Assembly: GCA_011799875.1 (NCBI GenBank)
Contig: CM022299.1
Span: 339,665,307 to 339,729,306 of the forward strand
Length of the DNA stretch: 64,000 bases
Reading direction: 5' to 3'
Origin: Thinopyrum elongatum
Taxonomy: Eukaryota > Streptophyta > Magnoliopsida > Poales > Poaceae
Both the position numbers and the translations under genes were made by a program. The notes under the pieces were generated by a model. The model had not been told where the DNA came from. It saw nothing but the letters and a program-made list of their open reading frames with translations, and searched no databases. Below, piece by piece: positions 43,740 to 55,296 of this stretch; positions within the stretch are counted from its first letter, which is position 1; every line of letters starts with the position of its first letter.

Positions 43740-45298
43740 TGATACGTCTCCAACTTATCTATAATTTTTTATTGTTTCATGCTATTATATTGTCAATCTT
43801 GGATGCTCTATATTCTTTATTATGTAATTTTATATCATTTTTTGGGACTAACCTGTTAACTCAGTGCTCAGTGCCAGTTCCTGTTTTTTGCTTGTTTTTG
43901 GCTTTTCAGAAAATCAGTACTAAACAAAGTCCAAACACGATGAAACTTTACGGTGATTTTTTTGGATCAAAAGGGGCCCTAGAAGGTTTAGGAGTAGGCC
44001 AGAAGACTTCGGGAGAGCCACGAGCTCAGAGGGCGCGCCCTGGGGGGTGGGGTGCGCCCCCTGAGCTCGTGATTGTCATGCAACTCCGTTTGACCTAATT
44101 CCACCTATATAAATTCCCAAATATTCCCAAACCAATATAGAGCCACTCGAAACACTTTTTTCACCATCACAAGCTTCTGTTCTTCTGTGATCCCATCTAA
44201 AGGACTTTTTCGGCACTCTGCCGGAGGGGAATCGATCATGGAGGGCTTCTACATCATCCTTGCTGGCTTTTGATGATGCGTGAGTAGTTCACCACAGACC
44301 TACGGGTCCATGGCTAGTAGCTAGATGGATTCTTCTCTCTCTCTTTGATCTTCAATACAATGTTCTCCTCGATCTTCTTGGAGTTCTATCCGATGTAATC
44401 TTCTTTTGCGGTGTATTTGTTGGGATCCTAAGAACTATGGGTTTATGATCAGATTATTCATTGAAAGTAGTTGAGTCTTTTCTGAACTTTATTGTGAATG
44501 ATTGCTATAGCTTTGTATTTCTCTCTGATCTATCTGTTTGGTTTAGCCAACTAGATTGATTTATCTTCAGTGGGGGAGGTGCTTTGTAATGGGTTCAATC
44601 TTGTGGTGTCCAGTGACAGAAAGGGTAGCGAGACATGTATTCGTATTGTTGCCATTAAGGGTAAAACAACAGGATTTATTCACATTGCTTAGGTTTAGTT
44701 TGTCTACATCATGTCATCATACCTCATGCATTACTCTGTTTGTTATGAACTTAATACATAGAGAGGCAAGCATAGAAGCACTCTTGAAGTGGAGTAATAG
44801 TAGTAGATGCAGAATTGTTTCGTTCTACTTGTCACAAGTGTGACGCCTATATACATGATCATTGCCATGAATAACATCGTAACTATGCGCTTTTCTATCA
44901 ATTGCCCAACAGTAATTTGTCTACCCACCATATGCTATTGTTTCAAGAGAGAAGCCTCTAGTGAAAACTATGGCCCCTGGGTCTACTTTAATCGTATTAC
45001 TAAAACCAAAAAATACCTTGCTACAATTTACTTACTTTTATTTTGTTTTGCAATTTACCTATCTACATATACAAGATTTGATCCTTGCAAGTAATGAGTT
45101 CAAGGGATTGACAACCCTCCTGCCCATGTTGGGTGCAAGTATTTGCTTTTGTGTGTGTAGGTGTTGTTCACTAGGATTTGCGTGGTTCTCCTTTTGGTTC
45201 GATAAACCTTGGTTTTCACCGAGGGAAATACTTATCAGCTACTATATTGCTTCACCCTTCCTCTTCAGGGAAAACCCCAACACAGCTCACAAGTAGCA
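43740..45298 (+). repeat. Element F 3' LTR (1559 bp)
   Basis: Starts TGATACGTCTCCAACTTATC and ends CACAAGTAGCA. This TGATACGTCTCCAAC opening is one of the commonest Gypsy LTR starts in Triticeae genomes. A TATA-like CTATATAAATTCCC lies near 44104-44117. No 5' LTR is present in the window. Confidence 0.85.
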
Positions 45299-48200
45299 CG
45301 CCTCCTCCTGATTTCTTCTATCTCCTCCTTTACTCCTTTACATGTTCTCACTTGATTTCGTCCATATTTAGTCCATTTCATGTAGAAACACAATAAAGAG
45401 AGGATTTGTGGAATCCCATGCATTCATTAGTCATTAGTGGCAATATCGGAGCGAATGTCTTGGTTTTATCAAAATAATCGGTTTAAACAAAGGGTAGAGG
45501 AGTGTAAAAATATCACTCATCAAATCCCCTAAGCTTAAACTTGATCGTCCTCGTGCAACATAGAGAGAAATCCGAATCATAAGGAACTCGGTTGTTTAAA
45601 CCGAAATAATAAGAAGGTTTTGGTTCACTTATGATTGGTACGCCTAGATAGCCCTCTGCTTCTTGACCTGAAAACTTAGCATAGCTGTAGCGGTGGCATG
45701 GTTATTATGGAAGTGTTAGTGAAGTAAAGATAATCAACTCAAAGTGTTTGATCTACTAGATAAAACAACTTTGCAACACTCAATTCTATTTCCTTTAGTT
45801 AACACTTGCTTGCCGAGAATGCATGGAAGAGTTTTTCTTTGATAGAGCCATTAAAACATAATTTAGGGAGTGAAAGGCATGTAAAGATAAACATGATACT
45901 ATAGTGCTCATAAAAATACCCACAATTGTCTCATCCTCAAGGCTCTCAAGCACTTTGTTTCAATCATTGGTTTCTAAAACTTTGGTTATCACGTGAAGGG
46001 ATTATGCCAAATAAGTGATCATGCATAGAGTTTCATTGTGGCTTAATTTTGGGAACTATGGATCTTGATATATGTCTCTTTCGAGCTCTTGTGATTAGTT
46101 CCTGGTATTTACCACATACACACACATTCAAGAGAAAGCTGAATAATATTCGATTGTACTGTCTCCACTACGTACGGTAACAAACTCATAACCGAAATCC
46201 AAGCCGAAACTCTGATGGATCATTCATTGGCCAGCGGAGTTCTCTGTATAACATCAAGAAAGGTGACGAAGCCACAGTTACACACGTACACATGCATATA
46301 GTAGCGGGGCCATAGCACCAGCAAGAAGATGAAGCACCATGTAAGAAATACAACAAAGATTTGTGGCATAATCTCATTCACCCGTCAACTAAGTTCCTCT
46401 AGACAATTTAATTCACAAGTGCTATCAAGTCTATTAAAATTAACAACATGGGGTTGAGCATTTCTAACATCATCTTCTCTACATTTTTTCTCAACACCCA
46501 AGTCTTTGAAGACTTTCCCTTGTGCATGGTTATTCTTAGTTATGATCAAACTTTTTTTAAACCATCCCACGGCAAGTCTCGGTTATCTAGATTAAACAGA
46601 AAAAAGGTTACAAAATTATTTCAGCTACTAGAATAAAACCTTTGTTTTAATTATCAAGACTTACTCCCTCTTGCACACATCACACATAATACTACATCTA
46701 CTCTAAATGTTTCAAGTGCAAAAGACGAGAGTCATAGGACATAACTTCACGATCATGAATTTACACACTTCTCTAGCTTATGCTTGCATTCCTCTTTGTC
46801 CGGCGTAGATCAACTCCTTTTGAAATATAAACAAGAATGCAAACGGACTCCAAGGGGCAAAAAGAAAAGAACAAAGTGAAGCTTATTCTATTTTTGTTTT
46901 TTTGGGTTTTGAAAACTAACTTGCAAATGAAAAATCACAACAGCAAAAAGAAAAACGAAAGCAAATAAAAGCAAAGTGTTGGAACAAACCAACACGGGTG
47001 TTTTGAAGCTCGGCAAGCTGAAGTACAACCTCATTACAATTTATTCAAATAATACTGTCACATCTTGATGTAGACGTGGTAGTGACCTCCCCCAAGCTCA
47101 AGCTTTTGCGAGCCCAAACCAGCCGGATCATTGTGGCCGTTGGTCAGGAGCCCATCCTTGGCTCTAGTTGGAAAAGTTGGTATTCATGTAGACGGTTGTG
47201 CGTCGAAGGGACTCAGCGAGGTTGCCCTGGAGACTGTAGAGGTCCGCGTAGGTGGTGAAGGCTTCTGGTTGTTGCTGCTCTTGGGGCTGCTCCTCCTCTT
47301 TGTCGGGTGTGAATTCTTCTTTATCTACTTGTTCAGGTTCCGGGCCTTCTTTGTTAAAAGCTGCATCTCCTTCCTATGGCACATAGTGCAATTGTTCATT
47401 TTCTATGGAGAAACGGTTAGGCATAGGAGTAGGCAACAAGTGTGCCACTCCACGAATTTTGATGCAATGACGACCACGACTAACTACTACCATTCCAGCG
47501 TTAGTAATTACACGAATATTAACAAGATTGTTACCGACAATGGGGCGAAGGTGATTGTAGTTGAGGCCAAGGAAGTTGGCTAACATGGTGATCACTCCAC
47601 ACACGATATCTCCTTGTGCAAGATTTCCTTGATGCGCGAGGTGTAGCAAAAGTATTGCCCCTAAGTTGGGCGAATAACCGACGTCAAGGTTTGTTGCTTT
47701 TCTGAGAATTGGCATATTCTCATCATTGACCTTAGAAACTTCCCTCGTGCCTGCAAAAGAGTTAGTGATAACATAATAGAAATAATGTATAGCAGGACTT
47801 TCAATGCAACTGGCTCTTTTCTTAGAGCCATGGTGACTCATCTGATAAAGGATTGCCTCGGGTGCTGTTCGGTGAAATCATAAACATAGCGGATGCCATC
47901 ATGGTTGTTGGGGAAGCCAAAGTGAGCACACCACTCATAAAGAGTGATGTTGAAGTCTTGGTCCAATAGACGAAAAGTGATCTGCTCCTCCTCATATGTA
48001 TTTGTCATGAGCCCAACATTATGCGAGAGAGTACTAAGAAACTCAAGCGTCATGCGTTCATATGTCTCACATCTCTGGTAAACAAAATGGTGCAACCCGG
48101 CATTATCACAAAGAAAATTGAAATCATTAGTAATACCTAACTTGGCAAGTGTAGATTCGCAAGCTCATTTGGTTGCTTTGATCTTCCTTGTATTGAGCTT

Positions 48201-49003
48201 GTGGTATTTCTTTCTTGCTTCACGGTCGGTGAAGACGATCCCCTGAGTGAAAACTTGTCATTGTTGTGCGGTGTTCGTGGATGAACTCGCACTACCGCGA
48301 ACACGAGTGGACTTCCTCATGAACGTCTACAAAATCATTTTCCAGTCCAATACAATGAAACAGTATTGATCCTACGGTAGTCACAACATCGTACTCCTCT
48401 AAAAACATCAACGAATCCAAGCCAACACAAAATTTAGATCAAAAATATGCATAACCTAGACATGGCAATGCTAGGCATGTAGAACCTAGATTCGCGAAAA
48501 AAAGTTGGGGATCAGACGAGAAACGTACCGTAAATCTAGTGGAAGAAAAACTATGGTGGTGATGGTGGCTATGGAGATGGAAATGGCGGCGCCTAGGGTT
48601 GATGGAGATGGATGAGGATGACTCTATTCTGGTTCTTCTCACGGATGTTCTGTTGACATTTCTGGCTCGACCCCTTTATAAAAGTTGTTCAGGTGGAGGA
48701 GAGGCCTCGGTTTCCACGCCATACGACCTCTCATGCGAGAGGTCGCGGTCGCATGAAATGCCATTTTTTTGCTTTGTTGCTCCTGGCGCGTTTTTTTTCT
48801 ATCTCCTCCTTTGCTCTTTCCCATGTTCTCACTTGATTTCGTCCATATTTAGCCCATTTCATGTAGAAACACAATAAAGAGAGGGTGTGTGGAATCCTAT
48901 GCATTCATTAGTCATCAGTGACAATACCGGAGTGAGTATCTCTGTTTTATCAAAAATCTCAGTTTAAACAAAGGGTAGTGGAGTGTAAAAATATCACTCA
49001 TCA
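45299..49003 (-). mobile_element. Decayed Athila-like element G (non-autonomous)
   Basis: Two direct copies of an LTR end are found at about 45310-45522 and 48788-49003. Both carry GTCCATATTTAG-CCATTTCATGTAGAAACACAATAAAGAGAGG, and both terminate on the minus strand with TGATGAGTGATATTTTTACACTCC. The left copy is followed by the purine tract AAGCTTAGGGGATT (minus strand, 45523-45537), marking it as the 3' LTR. Between them is a decayed ORF with Athila ORF1-like sequence (47374-48320) and about 1.8 kb of non-coding DNA. No pol is seen. The right LTR start is clear at 49003, but its inner border and the left end of the left copy are not, and I found no target-site duplication. Confidence 0.65.
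47374..48320 (-). pseudogene. Athila ORF1-like protein remnant (element G)
   Basis: A start codon at 48320 (MRKSTRVRGSAS) opens a frame that contains two in-frame TGA codons before it becomes open at 48095-47838. This part reads ERMTLEFLSTL, ITFRLLDQDFNITLYEWCAHFG and DFTEQHPRQSF. A frame change at 47841 leads to 47841-47374 with HYFYYVITNSFAGTREVSK, LGAILLLHLAHQGNLAQGD and VCGVITMLANFLGLN. This succession matches what I know of the Athila ORF1 (retrotransposon gag-related) domain of plants. A TATA box on the minus strand (TTTATAAAGG, near 48676-48685) lies about 350 nt upstream, with a long leader between. The length of about 315 codons is short for the family. Confidence 0.65.
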
Positions 49004-49469
49004 ATGGACTTCAAAAATGGGTCTAAAATAGAGCCCTCATTTGTACTGGTTTCCCCAACCCCTCCCATACGTTCTAATCTTTTCTCGAGCCAGTAGTACA
49101 TGCTCCTGATCGAATGTATGGGGAGGTCCTAATTTTTACTCATGTTTTCGCTTTTCGCTAGTACATGTTCCAAATTGAGCATATTAGCATGTACTATGAT
49201 CATTGTTGGAAAAAAACCAACCCAACTATTGCTAGTTGTTGTCAAATGGGCCAAAACAATGAATTTAGTTCGGTTAGGCCACCATCTCACCTAAATTGAT
49301 TTTCTTGAATAAATATAAGGAAAATATGCAATTTTGACCTGTCTCCTCTACTATGTCTTGCACACAAAAAATTTACGTCATTGTAAAAAAAATGTTGGCA
49401 CATAAGAACTTTTTTGACCTATCGAACCTGGTGACCTAGCTAGTTAATTCATCAGTCTGTTTTTCAAAA
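49004..49469. other. Unassigned intergenic DNA
   Basis: AT-rich sequence with no recognised element end or gene between element G and the minisatellite. The phrase TAGTACATG occurs twice (near 49095 and 49160), with no further structure. Confidence 0.4.
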
Positions 49470-50300
49470 AATGTACTAGAGTTACTAGGTTGCTCATGCT
49501 AAAATTACCAGACTGGTCATGCCATAGTTACCAAGCTGCTCGATACTAGATTTACCAGGTTTGTCATGCTAAAGTTACCAGACCCCCCATGCTAAAGTTA
49601 CCAGGTCACCCATGCTATAGTTACCAATACATTGAATACATAGTTGCCATGTCGGTCATGCTAAAGTTATCAACATAGTGATCATGTAGTTATCACACCG
49701 TCCATACCATTGTTACCAAACTGCTCAGGCTAAAGTTACCAGGCTAGTCATGCTGAATGAACTTATCGGGCTTTTTATGCTGAAGTTATCAGACTGCTCA
49801 TGCTATACTTACCAGGCTGCTCATGTCATAGTTACCAGGTCGCTCATGTCATACTTACCACGTATCTCCAGTGGATGCTCTTCGGCACTAGTGATGATGA
49901 TGTTAGCGATGCACTTGGTGGCGCCTCCACCGAAGACGCAATTAGAGAGGTAGGCGAGGTTGGTGATGAGAGTCGGCGGGATGCCTCGAGATACAATCTG
50001 ACCACGTCGTTGTAGTACTCTGGTGCGAGAGGGATCCCATTTGCAGAGACTATATATATTCAAATGTTACAATTGCCGACATGGCAATTATGTAGTTACC
50101 AGGACACTCATGCTAAAGTTACCGGCTTACTCATGCTATAGTTACGAGGTTCGACATACTAAAGTTACCAGGCCTCTTCTCGTGCTAAATTTACTAGGCT
50201 ACTCATGATATAGTTACTAGGCTGCCCATATTAAAATTACCAAACTTCCCATGCTACAGCTACTAGGCTGCTCGAGTAGCCACTCCATTACCGACATCAT
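49470..50300. repeat. 23-26 bp minisatellite (TTACCAGGCTGCTCATGCTAAAG type)
   Basis: A degenerate unit containing GTTACCAGG, then CTGCTCATGCTAAA or CTATA, recurs about 16 times at 49470-49866 and about 8 times at 50085-50300. The two blocks are separated by a 215 bp non-repeat segment. The units vary by substitution and by 1-3 bp in length. Many short open frames across it are artefacts of the repeat. Confidence 0.85.
49867..50084 (-). other. Non-repeat segment inside the minisatellite, possible gene fragment
   Basis: This segment is GC-richer than the repeats on each side. On the minus strand two frames are open across it, one reading PPTLITNLAYLSNCVFGGGA and the other PLAPEYYNDVVRLYLEASR. 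Neither is recognised. It could be a captured exon within a transposon, or chance. No splice sites or start could be fixed. Confidence 0.3.
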
Positions 50301-50990
50301 CTATAGTTACCAAACATGATGCCAATGATGGACTCGAAGAATCCAACCAAAATACCAAGAGAAGATATTTTTTTGCTGATATGGAAATAAAAAATTGGTT
50401 TAAATATCTTGTTCATGTATAATTAACAACAAACTAAAGGTGTCTGGGTTGGTTATTGGTTGAGCAACAACTCAACAAACCAAGGTAAAAATCATCTTCC
50501 AAGCACTTTCTTTCTCTAGTCCACCAAGGCTAACCACAATACTAACAGAGTAGAGTCATCTAACGAGAACGTAAATGGACGAAAAATGGGAAAAGCAAAA
50601 CTGATTCAACCACGTGAGGTGCAATGCGAACGATGGACACAAAAAGTCCAGGAAAAAACTATAAAAAAGGGCCAAAAGGTTAAGTTTTGGTTACTTAGAC
50701 ATCAGTTCCTTCACGGTGAATTGGTTGTTGGGCCATATTTAGAACTTAGGAGGTGTGGGTTCGAAATCTAGAACACCCATCTTTCTGGCAACATGTATTG
50801 TAACCCACGTGCAATAGTTTTTTACACCATGTATTGTATGTATACCTGCATGAAATTATTTTTCACGGCACGTCTTATTTAGGTGACCGCGTTCGTCGAT
50901 GGCAATCAAACAACTGGCACATCGTTCGGCGCAACCCCTAAAAGTCGAATGTTTGTCCGTTAGTACAGTCCATTTTTTCCATTAAAAAAA
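50301..50990. other. Unassigned intergenic DNA upstream of TAF7
   Basis: No convincing gene or element ends here. A 61-codon frame at 50586-50771 is not supported. The stretch includes AAAAAAGGGGCGTG at its right end, where the MITE-like repeat begins. Confidence 0.4.
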
Positions 50991-51413
50991 GGGGCGTGCT
51001 ACGCGTCCGCCGGCTGATATTTTTGAAAGATCAGCCGGCTCGCGAGCCGTCGGATTGCCGCATCAAGCGAGCCGATCGTGCCTCCAGAACTGCAACACAG
51101 GTCTTGTTGCAGAATTATTTCTGCAACATAGGTCTTGTTGCAGAATTTTTTTGCAACGGCTATTTTGTCGCGAAAAATAATTACAACTAGGGTTTTGTTG
51201 CAATTTTTTCTGCAACTGTGGTCTTATTGCAGAAAATTTCCGCAACAAAGGTTTTGTTGCAAAACTAGACCCGTCATAGACAATTACAACACCGCATATG
51301 TTTCTGAAACATAGCCTCTGTTTCGGAAGCGCGTTCGACAAAGAACGGCATGCAAGTCATCAATTGGACGCGTGTCATACAGCGAAGGTGGCGGACGCGG
51401 CCACTATGATCCG
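50991..51413. mobile_element. Possible Mutator-like or MITE sequence with TGCAACA repeats
   Basis: The left edge has GTGCTACGCGTCCGCC and the right edge, inverted, GTGGCCGCGTCCGCC, giving an imperfect terminal inverted repeat of about 15 bp. A hairpin (GCCGGCTGAT and its inverse) lies at 51010-51040. The interior (51085-51265) repeats a palindrome-like unit TGCAACA...TGTTGCAG about six times. I could not find a 9 bp target-site duplication, so the Mutator label is tentative. It sits about 225-650 bp upstream of the TAF7 start codon. Confidence 0.45.
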
Positions 51414-51449
51414 CCGGATGACGGTAAGCTTTTCCTCTATAAAAAAATA

Positions 51450-51637
51450 GGATGTTGTAAGTCTACCGGGACCTACCGTTCAGCGTCCTATCCACCGGAG
51501 CCGGCAAAGCAAACGAAGCGGACGAGGGGGAACTCTCTGGGACAAACAAACAAACAAAGGGGAAGGGGTAGCTATCCTTCGAACTCGCCCCGTGTTGGAA
51601 TCTTGTACAGAGTTCGATTCCCGGCGGTGCAATTGCC
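51450..51637 (+). promoter_or_regulatory. TAF7 promoter-proximal region and 5' leader
   Basis: The region immediately before the TAF7 ATG is free of recognisable repeats. It contains a TATAAAAAAA run at 51438-51447 and a purine-rich leader with GACAAACAAACAAACAAAGG (51540-51559). The transcription start is not determined. A leader of roughly 150 nt is likely if the TATAAAAA run is used. Confidence 0.4.
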
Positions 51638-54600
51638 ATGGACGAGCAGTTCATCCTCCGCGTGCCCCCATCCGTGGCGGAGCAGATCGAGCGTCTTATG
51701 AACGAATCTGCCGCCGGCTCATCCTCCAACCCCGACGACGCCTCCCTCGACCTCTCCTTCTCAGGTGCCCTCCGCCTCTCTTCCTCCTCACCCCGCGAAT
51801 TCTACTTCCCGTTTCCGCGGGAAATTGGTGTAGGGCAGTAGAACTGCGGATCTGTGATTAAGGCTGTTGTACTTATGGATGCCCTAAATTTGCAGTGATA
51901 AGTAGGTTCGAATATGTCGATAGCAGAATTGCCAGTTGTGACTGTCTCGTTAAAAATATACTAGTACAAAAAATTAGCTTGCTTGCTGATGCAGATTAAT
52001 AGAGAACCGAAGTATCACTGTAACACAAAACTTTACGCCTGCATAATTTCTTTGTAGCTTAACAGTTGTTAAATTCTGGGTTCTTACCTGCGGATGAGAC
52101 GAGACCAATCTCAAGATCTCACTTAATTGATGTTTGTGTCCATATTCCCCTTTGCAAGTTACTGCCATTGCATGTCTTGGCCCAGATATGCTTAACTTAT
52201 CCTATGATCTTATCTGTACAAAACCATCAAACCAGTCAGTATTGGTAATAAAAAGGAAACTTGGATTCAGTAAATATCTGACTCTGAAGAGCTTAGGTCT
52301 TTCATCATGGAATGTCAGGCTCGTACTAGACAACCTTTGCAATTATAACCTTCAAATGCTAATTACCAAACTTCCGATGTAACACTGTCTATGTGCAGTC
52401 AGTTTATGCACTTGTTTCCACTAATAGTAAAATGCAATGGTGTCTCTTGATTTTAAAGAATATACTACAGTAGTCTTCAATTGTTAACTGAACTTTACTT
52501 AATCCTTATTGCCTTCTGATTGATGGTAACTTTCCTCTTACAGAGGATGGAAGGAGTGGCACATTTATGATTGGTAACCAGAGGTTTCCTGCATCTCTCT
52601 TGGATCTTCCAACCGTTGTGGAGTCATATAAGACATATGATGATTCTTTTTTAGTTAAAACTGCTGATATTGGTCAGGTGAAAGTGAAGATTTGTGTATA
52701 TATCTTGTTAATTTGTAGGCCTCGTAATCATTTTAAACTGGAACAGATGATAATGTTAAGAGAAGAAGATGATCCTGCTCCAGAAGGAGTTGAATACAAG
52801 CATGGACTTACTCCTCCAATGAGGGATGCACGCAGGCGACGTTTTCGCAGAGAGCCTGACTTGAGTGTATATGAAATTGACTACCTTTCAGCCATATTTG
52901 TTTCCCATGTTGATGAAAACACACTGTAAATCAGGACGCTAAAGATTGCATGCACTCATTTGTGCAGGCAGAGCTTGTTCACCGAGTTGAGAAGGATCTT
53001 ATAAGTATTATGCAAGGAGTGCCTGTCAGTATCCTTTTGGTCCGTATGATTTGCCAAATGCATCTTAGATTGCAATAGAACAAATGACTAGTAATTTATT
53101 TTGTTCTGTACTGTTTAGTTGGTAGTTTTGCACTTCCATTGCCTCATCAACTTCCTGATGAATAAACTGCCTTGCCCTTTACTTTAGAAACCATGTTGTC
53201 TATATGTAGTTCCCTTGTTGATAAGGATAATGCTGAGAATCTCTTAAGCATGTCATTATAGTGATTGTCTATAGAGGTTTCCAAACCTAACCTTCAAAAC
53301 TTGGAATGCCTTGCCGAAAGGTGTTTTGTATCACGACTGCATTGCCTTGGCTCAGTGGTTGGGCATGCGGTTGTGCAGCCTAGCTACCCGAGTTCAATTC
53401 CTAGAATTGACAGGTGATGCACAGGGGTTTTCCCCCGTTTATTGAGGATCAAGCTTGGTGTGTGGTGGAACCTCCCATCAAGAAATATATTGATACTCAT
53501 TTAAAAATATTCTGAGGATCATGTTTATCTTGGTACTCATACTAAAATGTTTGTATGCATCCTTGGTTGGTGCAGAGGCCGGGAAGTGAAAACCTCTCCC
53601 ATTTTAAAAGGTTGACGGCCACAACCTAGGCTGATGGCCGGAGGCCCTCCACGAACATCACCAGGGGATAGCCCCCGCGTCGCCCTCACCCTAGGGCGAC
53701 TCGGGCGGAGCCAAGAAACCTCGCCGCCGCCGCCGCGAACTCCCTCCTCCTCTCCCTCCGCCGCCGCCGGGGGACGCCGCCGGGCTAAGCCCGGGGGCCG
53801 ACGGCGGTGGCGGGGGATCTCCTCACTCACGCATCTCCGGGTTGGGGTGGGACCCCTAGGCGTGTGGCTGCGCGGCCGATCTGGGTTCTGCGGCGCGGCG
53901 GATGGCTGCGGCAGGTGGCGGCCGGCCGGCCCGTCCTCGGACGGTGACGGCTAGGCGCGGCGGGCGGCCCAGCCACGGACGGCAGCGTGGGCTGCGGGCG
54001 CAGCAGCCGGCCTTTTCGGGAGGCGGCGGCGGCGGCCAGCTAGGTTGCGGTGTCGTGCATACCGCCTTCAGATCGGCGGCGGCGTGGATGGCCTGGTGGT
54101 CTCGTCGGCGGCACCTCCGGTCAGATCTGTTCTGACCGATGCGACCGGCGGTGGTGGTCATCTCTTCCGTCAGAGGTGGTCGGCCTGAGGCTGGGTGTTC
54201 GGATCCGGATCCGTGATCCAATACTGGCTGCGAGTCGGGGAGACATAGTTGCCGGTGAAAACCGAGCCGACGGCGGGCGATGGCGGCGTTCTACGTCGTT
54301 ACCTTGATGAAGGCATCGTTGTGTGACTTATGTCGACCCACTCATACTGCTTTGGGGGAAACCCTAGGATCTGTTCTTCCAGATCGGACGATGGCGGCAC
54401 TACGGTGGCGTTTCTCTCTTGGGAGCATCGTTTGTGGAGCAGTGCTGGTGGTCAGAGGCAGGAGGTGGAGCGGCTTTGTCTTGCACGGAGCTTCGGTGGA
54501 GATGTCAAGTCATGCCTGGCCGACAGGTGCTACTTTTTTTGTCATGCCTGGTCGGCAGGTGCTACGCACGACAGATCTTCCAGAGACTTCAAGCTGTGTC

Positions 54601-55296
54601 GGCTGGTGGTACTTGGCGGCATGGTGCTGAGGTGTACCGGCGGCGACCGCGACGTACTCAGCAGTTCACGCGCAGGGTGGTGGTGTCGTTGGGCGCCGTG
54701 GTGGCGTTGACGGCAGTTAGACCGGGCAAGGATGATGCGTCAGTACAGCTCTGAAGATGGAGTAGTGGCAGTTGGTGGCGGCGGCCTCTGAGAGCGCGCC
54801 GGACCGGTGTGTGCCCCATACCCGGCATGTGGCTTGGTTGGGGCCTCAGGTCTTAGATGTTAGGCTTGGCTGTGAGGTCTACGGTATTAGGCCCGGACTA
54901 TCAGCATCCCTTCATCAGCTGGATAGGAGTAGCGACAGTTGTCGCCTAGACGGTGGCTTCAGACTTACTGTTGTATTTCTTTGTAAGGTCTTTTGTGAAT
55001 AATTAATAAAATGGCTGCATGCATCACTCAGATGCAGAGGCCGGGGGTGATCTTCCTTCTCTAAAAAAAAAACCATCATAAAAGGAAACTTTGCCGTTTA
55101 TATGCAGATCTGTCTATGTATAAAGTTCTTTAACTTGTTTATAGACCAGAATGCTGGTGTAGCTGGAGGCGGTGAAGGTGGTGATCGCAAGAAGGCTGCA
55201 CCAGCTCCTGCACCCAAGCCTGACGTTCAAGAGCCTGCTGCAAATGGCGAAGAAGCTGAGGCTGATCGGAGCGACTCTGATGAGTCGGACAGCTGA
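51638..55296 (+). CDS. TAF7: TAF7, TFIID subunit 7 (five exons, 197 aa)
   Basis: Exons 51638-51764, 52544-52677, 52747-52866, 52968-53028 and 55145-55296 join in frame with GT-AG introns (779, 69, 101 and 2116 bp) to encode 197 residues, close to the roughly 200 of Arabidopsis TAF7. The N-terminus is MDEQFILRVPPSVAEQIERL. The TAFII55 N-terminal domain follows (residues about 1-148): EDGRSGTFMIGNQRFPASLL, YDDSFLVKTADIGQ, EYKHGLTPPMRDARRRRFRR, LVHRVEKDLISIM. The C-terminal part is Lys/Ala/Pro-rich, then acidic (RSDSDESDS). TAF7 is part of TFIID at RNA polymerase II promoters and in animals restrains TAF1 acetyltransferase activity. Exon 4 could end slightly differently; GTATCC at 53029 is the donor that keeps the frame. 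All domain residues look intact, so I take it as functional. Confidence 0.95.
53335..53510 (+). mobile_element. SINE-like element in TAF7 intron 4
   Basis: A tRNA-like head is visible, with a box A TGGCTCAGTGG at 53348-53358 and a box B GAGTTCAATTCC at 53390-53401, spaced as in a tRNA-derived RNA polymerase III promoter. The following GATGCACAGGGGTTTTCCCCCG suits a SINE body. I could not define the tail or the target-site duplication, so the borders are approximate. Confidence 0.55.
53560..55069 (+). mobile_element. Non-LTR retroposon DNA in TAF7 intron 4
   Basis: Near 53570 the phrase GGTGCAGAGGCCGGGAAGTG, followed by an A-rich end (TTTTAAAAGG at 53602), looks like a LINE-type 3' tail. A second, long GC-rich segment from about 53612 ends with AATGGCTGCATGCATCAC, GATGCAGAGGCCGGGGGTGA, TTCTCT and an A10 tract (55062-55071). 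The shared GATGCAGAGGCCGGG tail suggests that two retroposon copies of the same family landed here. The 1.4 kb body has no reverse transcriptase, and its many open frames are GC artefacts. It lies in sense orientation within the intron. Confidence 0.6.

Larger units (their letters stand above)
38336..45298 (+). mobile_element. Non-autonomous Gypsy element F (gag-protease only), 5' truncated
   Basis: The left end is truncated near 38336. It holds a decayed gag-protease ORF (38397-39880), which is followed directly by a long 3' untranslated region with phrases such as GCGCTTGTTGGGAGGCAACC (39918) and AAGCTTGGGGATGCC (40592), a polypurine tract at 43726-43739, and a 3' LTR (43740-45298). No reverse transcriptase, RNase H or integrase follows the protease, and the 3' region begins straight after the stop, so the element looks non-autonomous by design. 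An LTR fragment (E) interrupts it at 40917-42500. Confidence 0.75.

Noticed and set aside
53340..53410. Functional tRNA gene
   Set aside because: Box A and box B are tRNA-like, but the sequence does not fold into a full cloverleaf that I can see and continues into SINE-like body.
53634..54754. Several GC-rich frames in TAF7 intron 4
   Set aside because: They lie in a retroposon-like segment, overlap in several frames on both strands and carry no domain.
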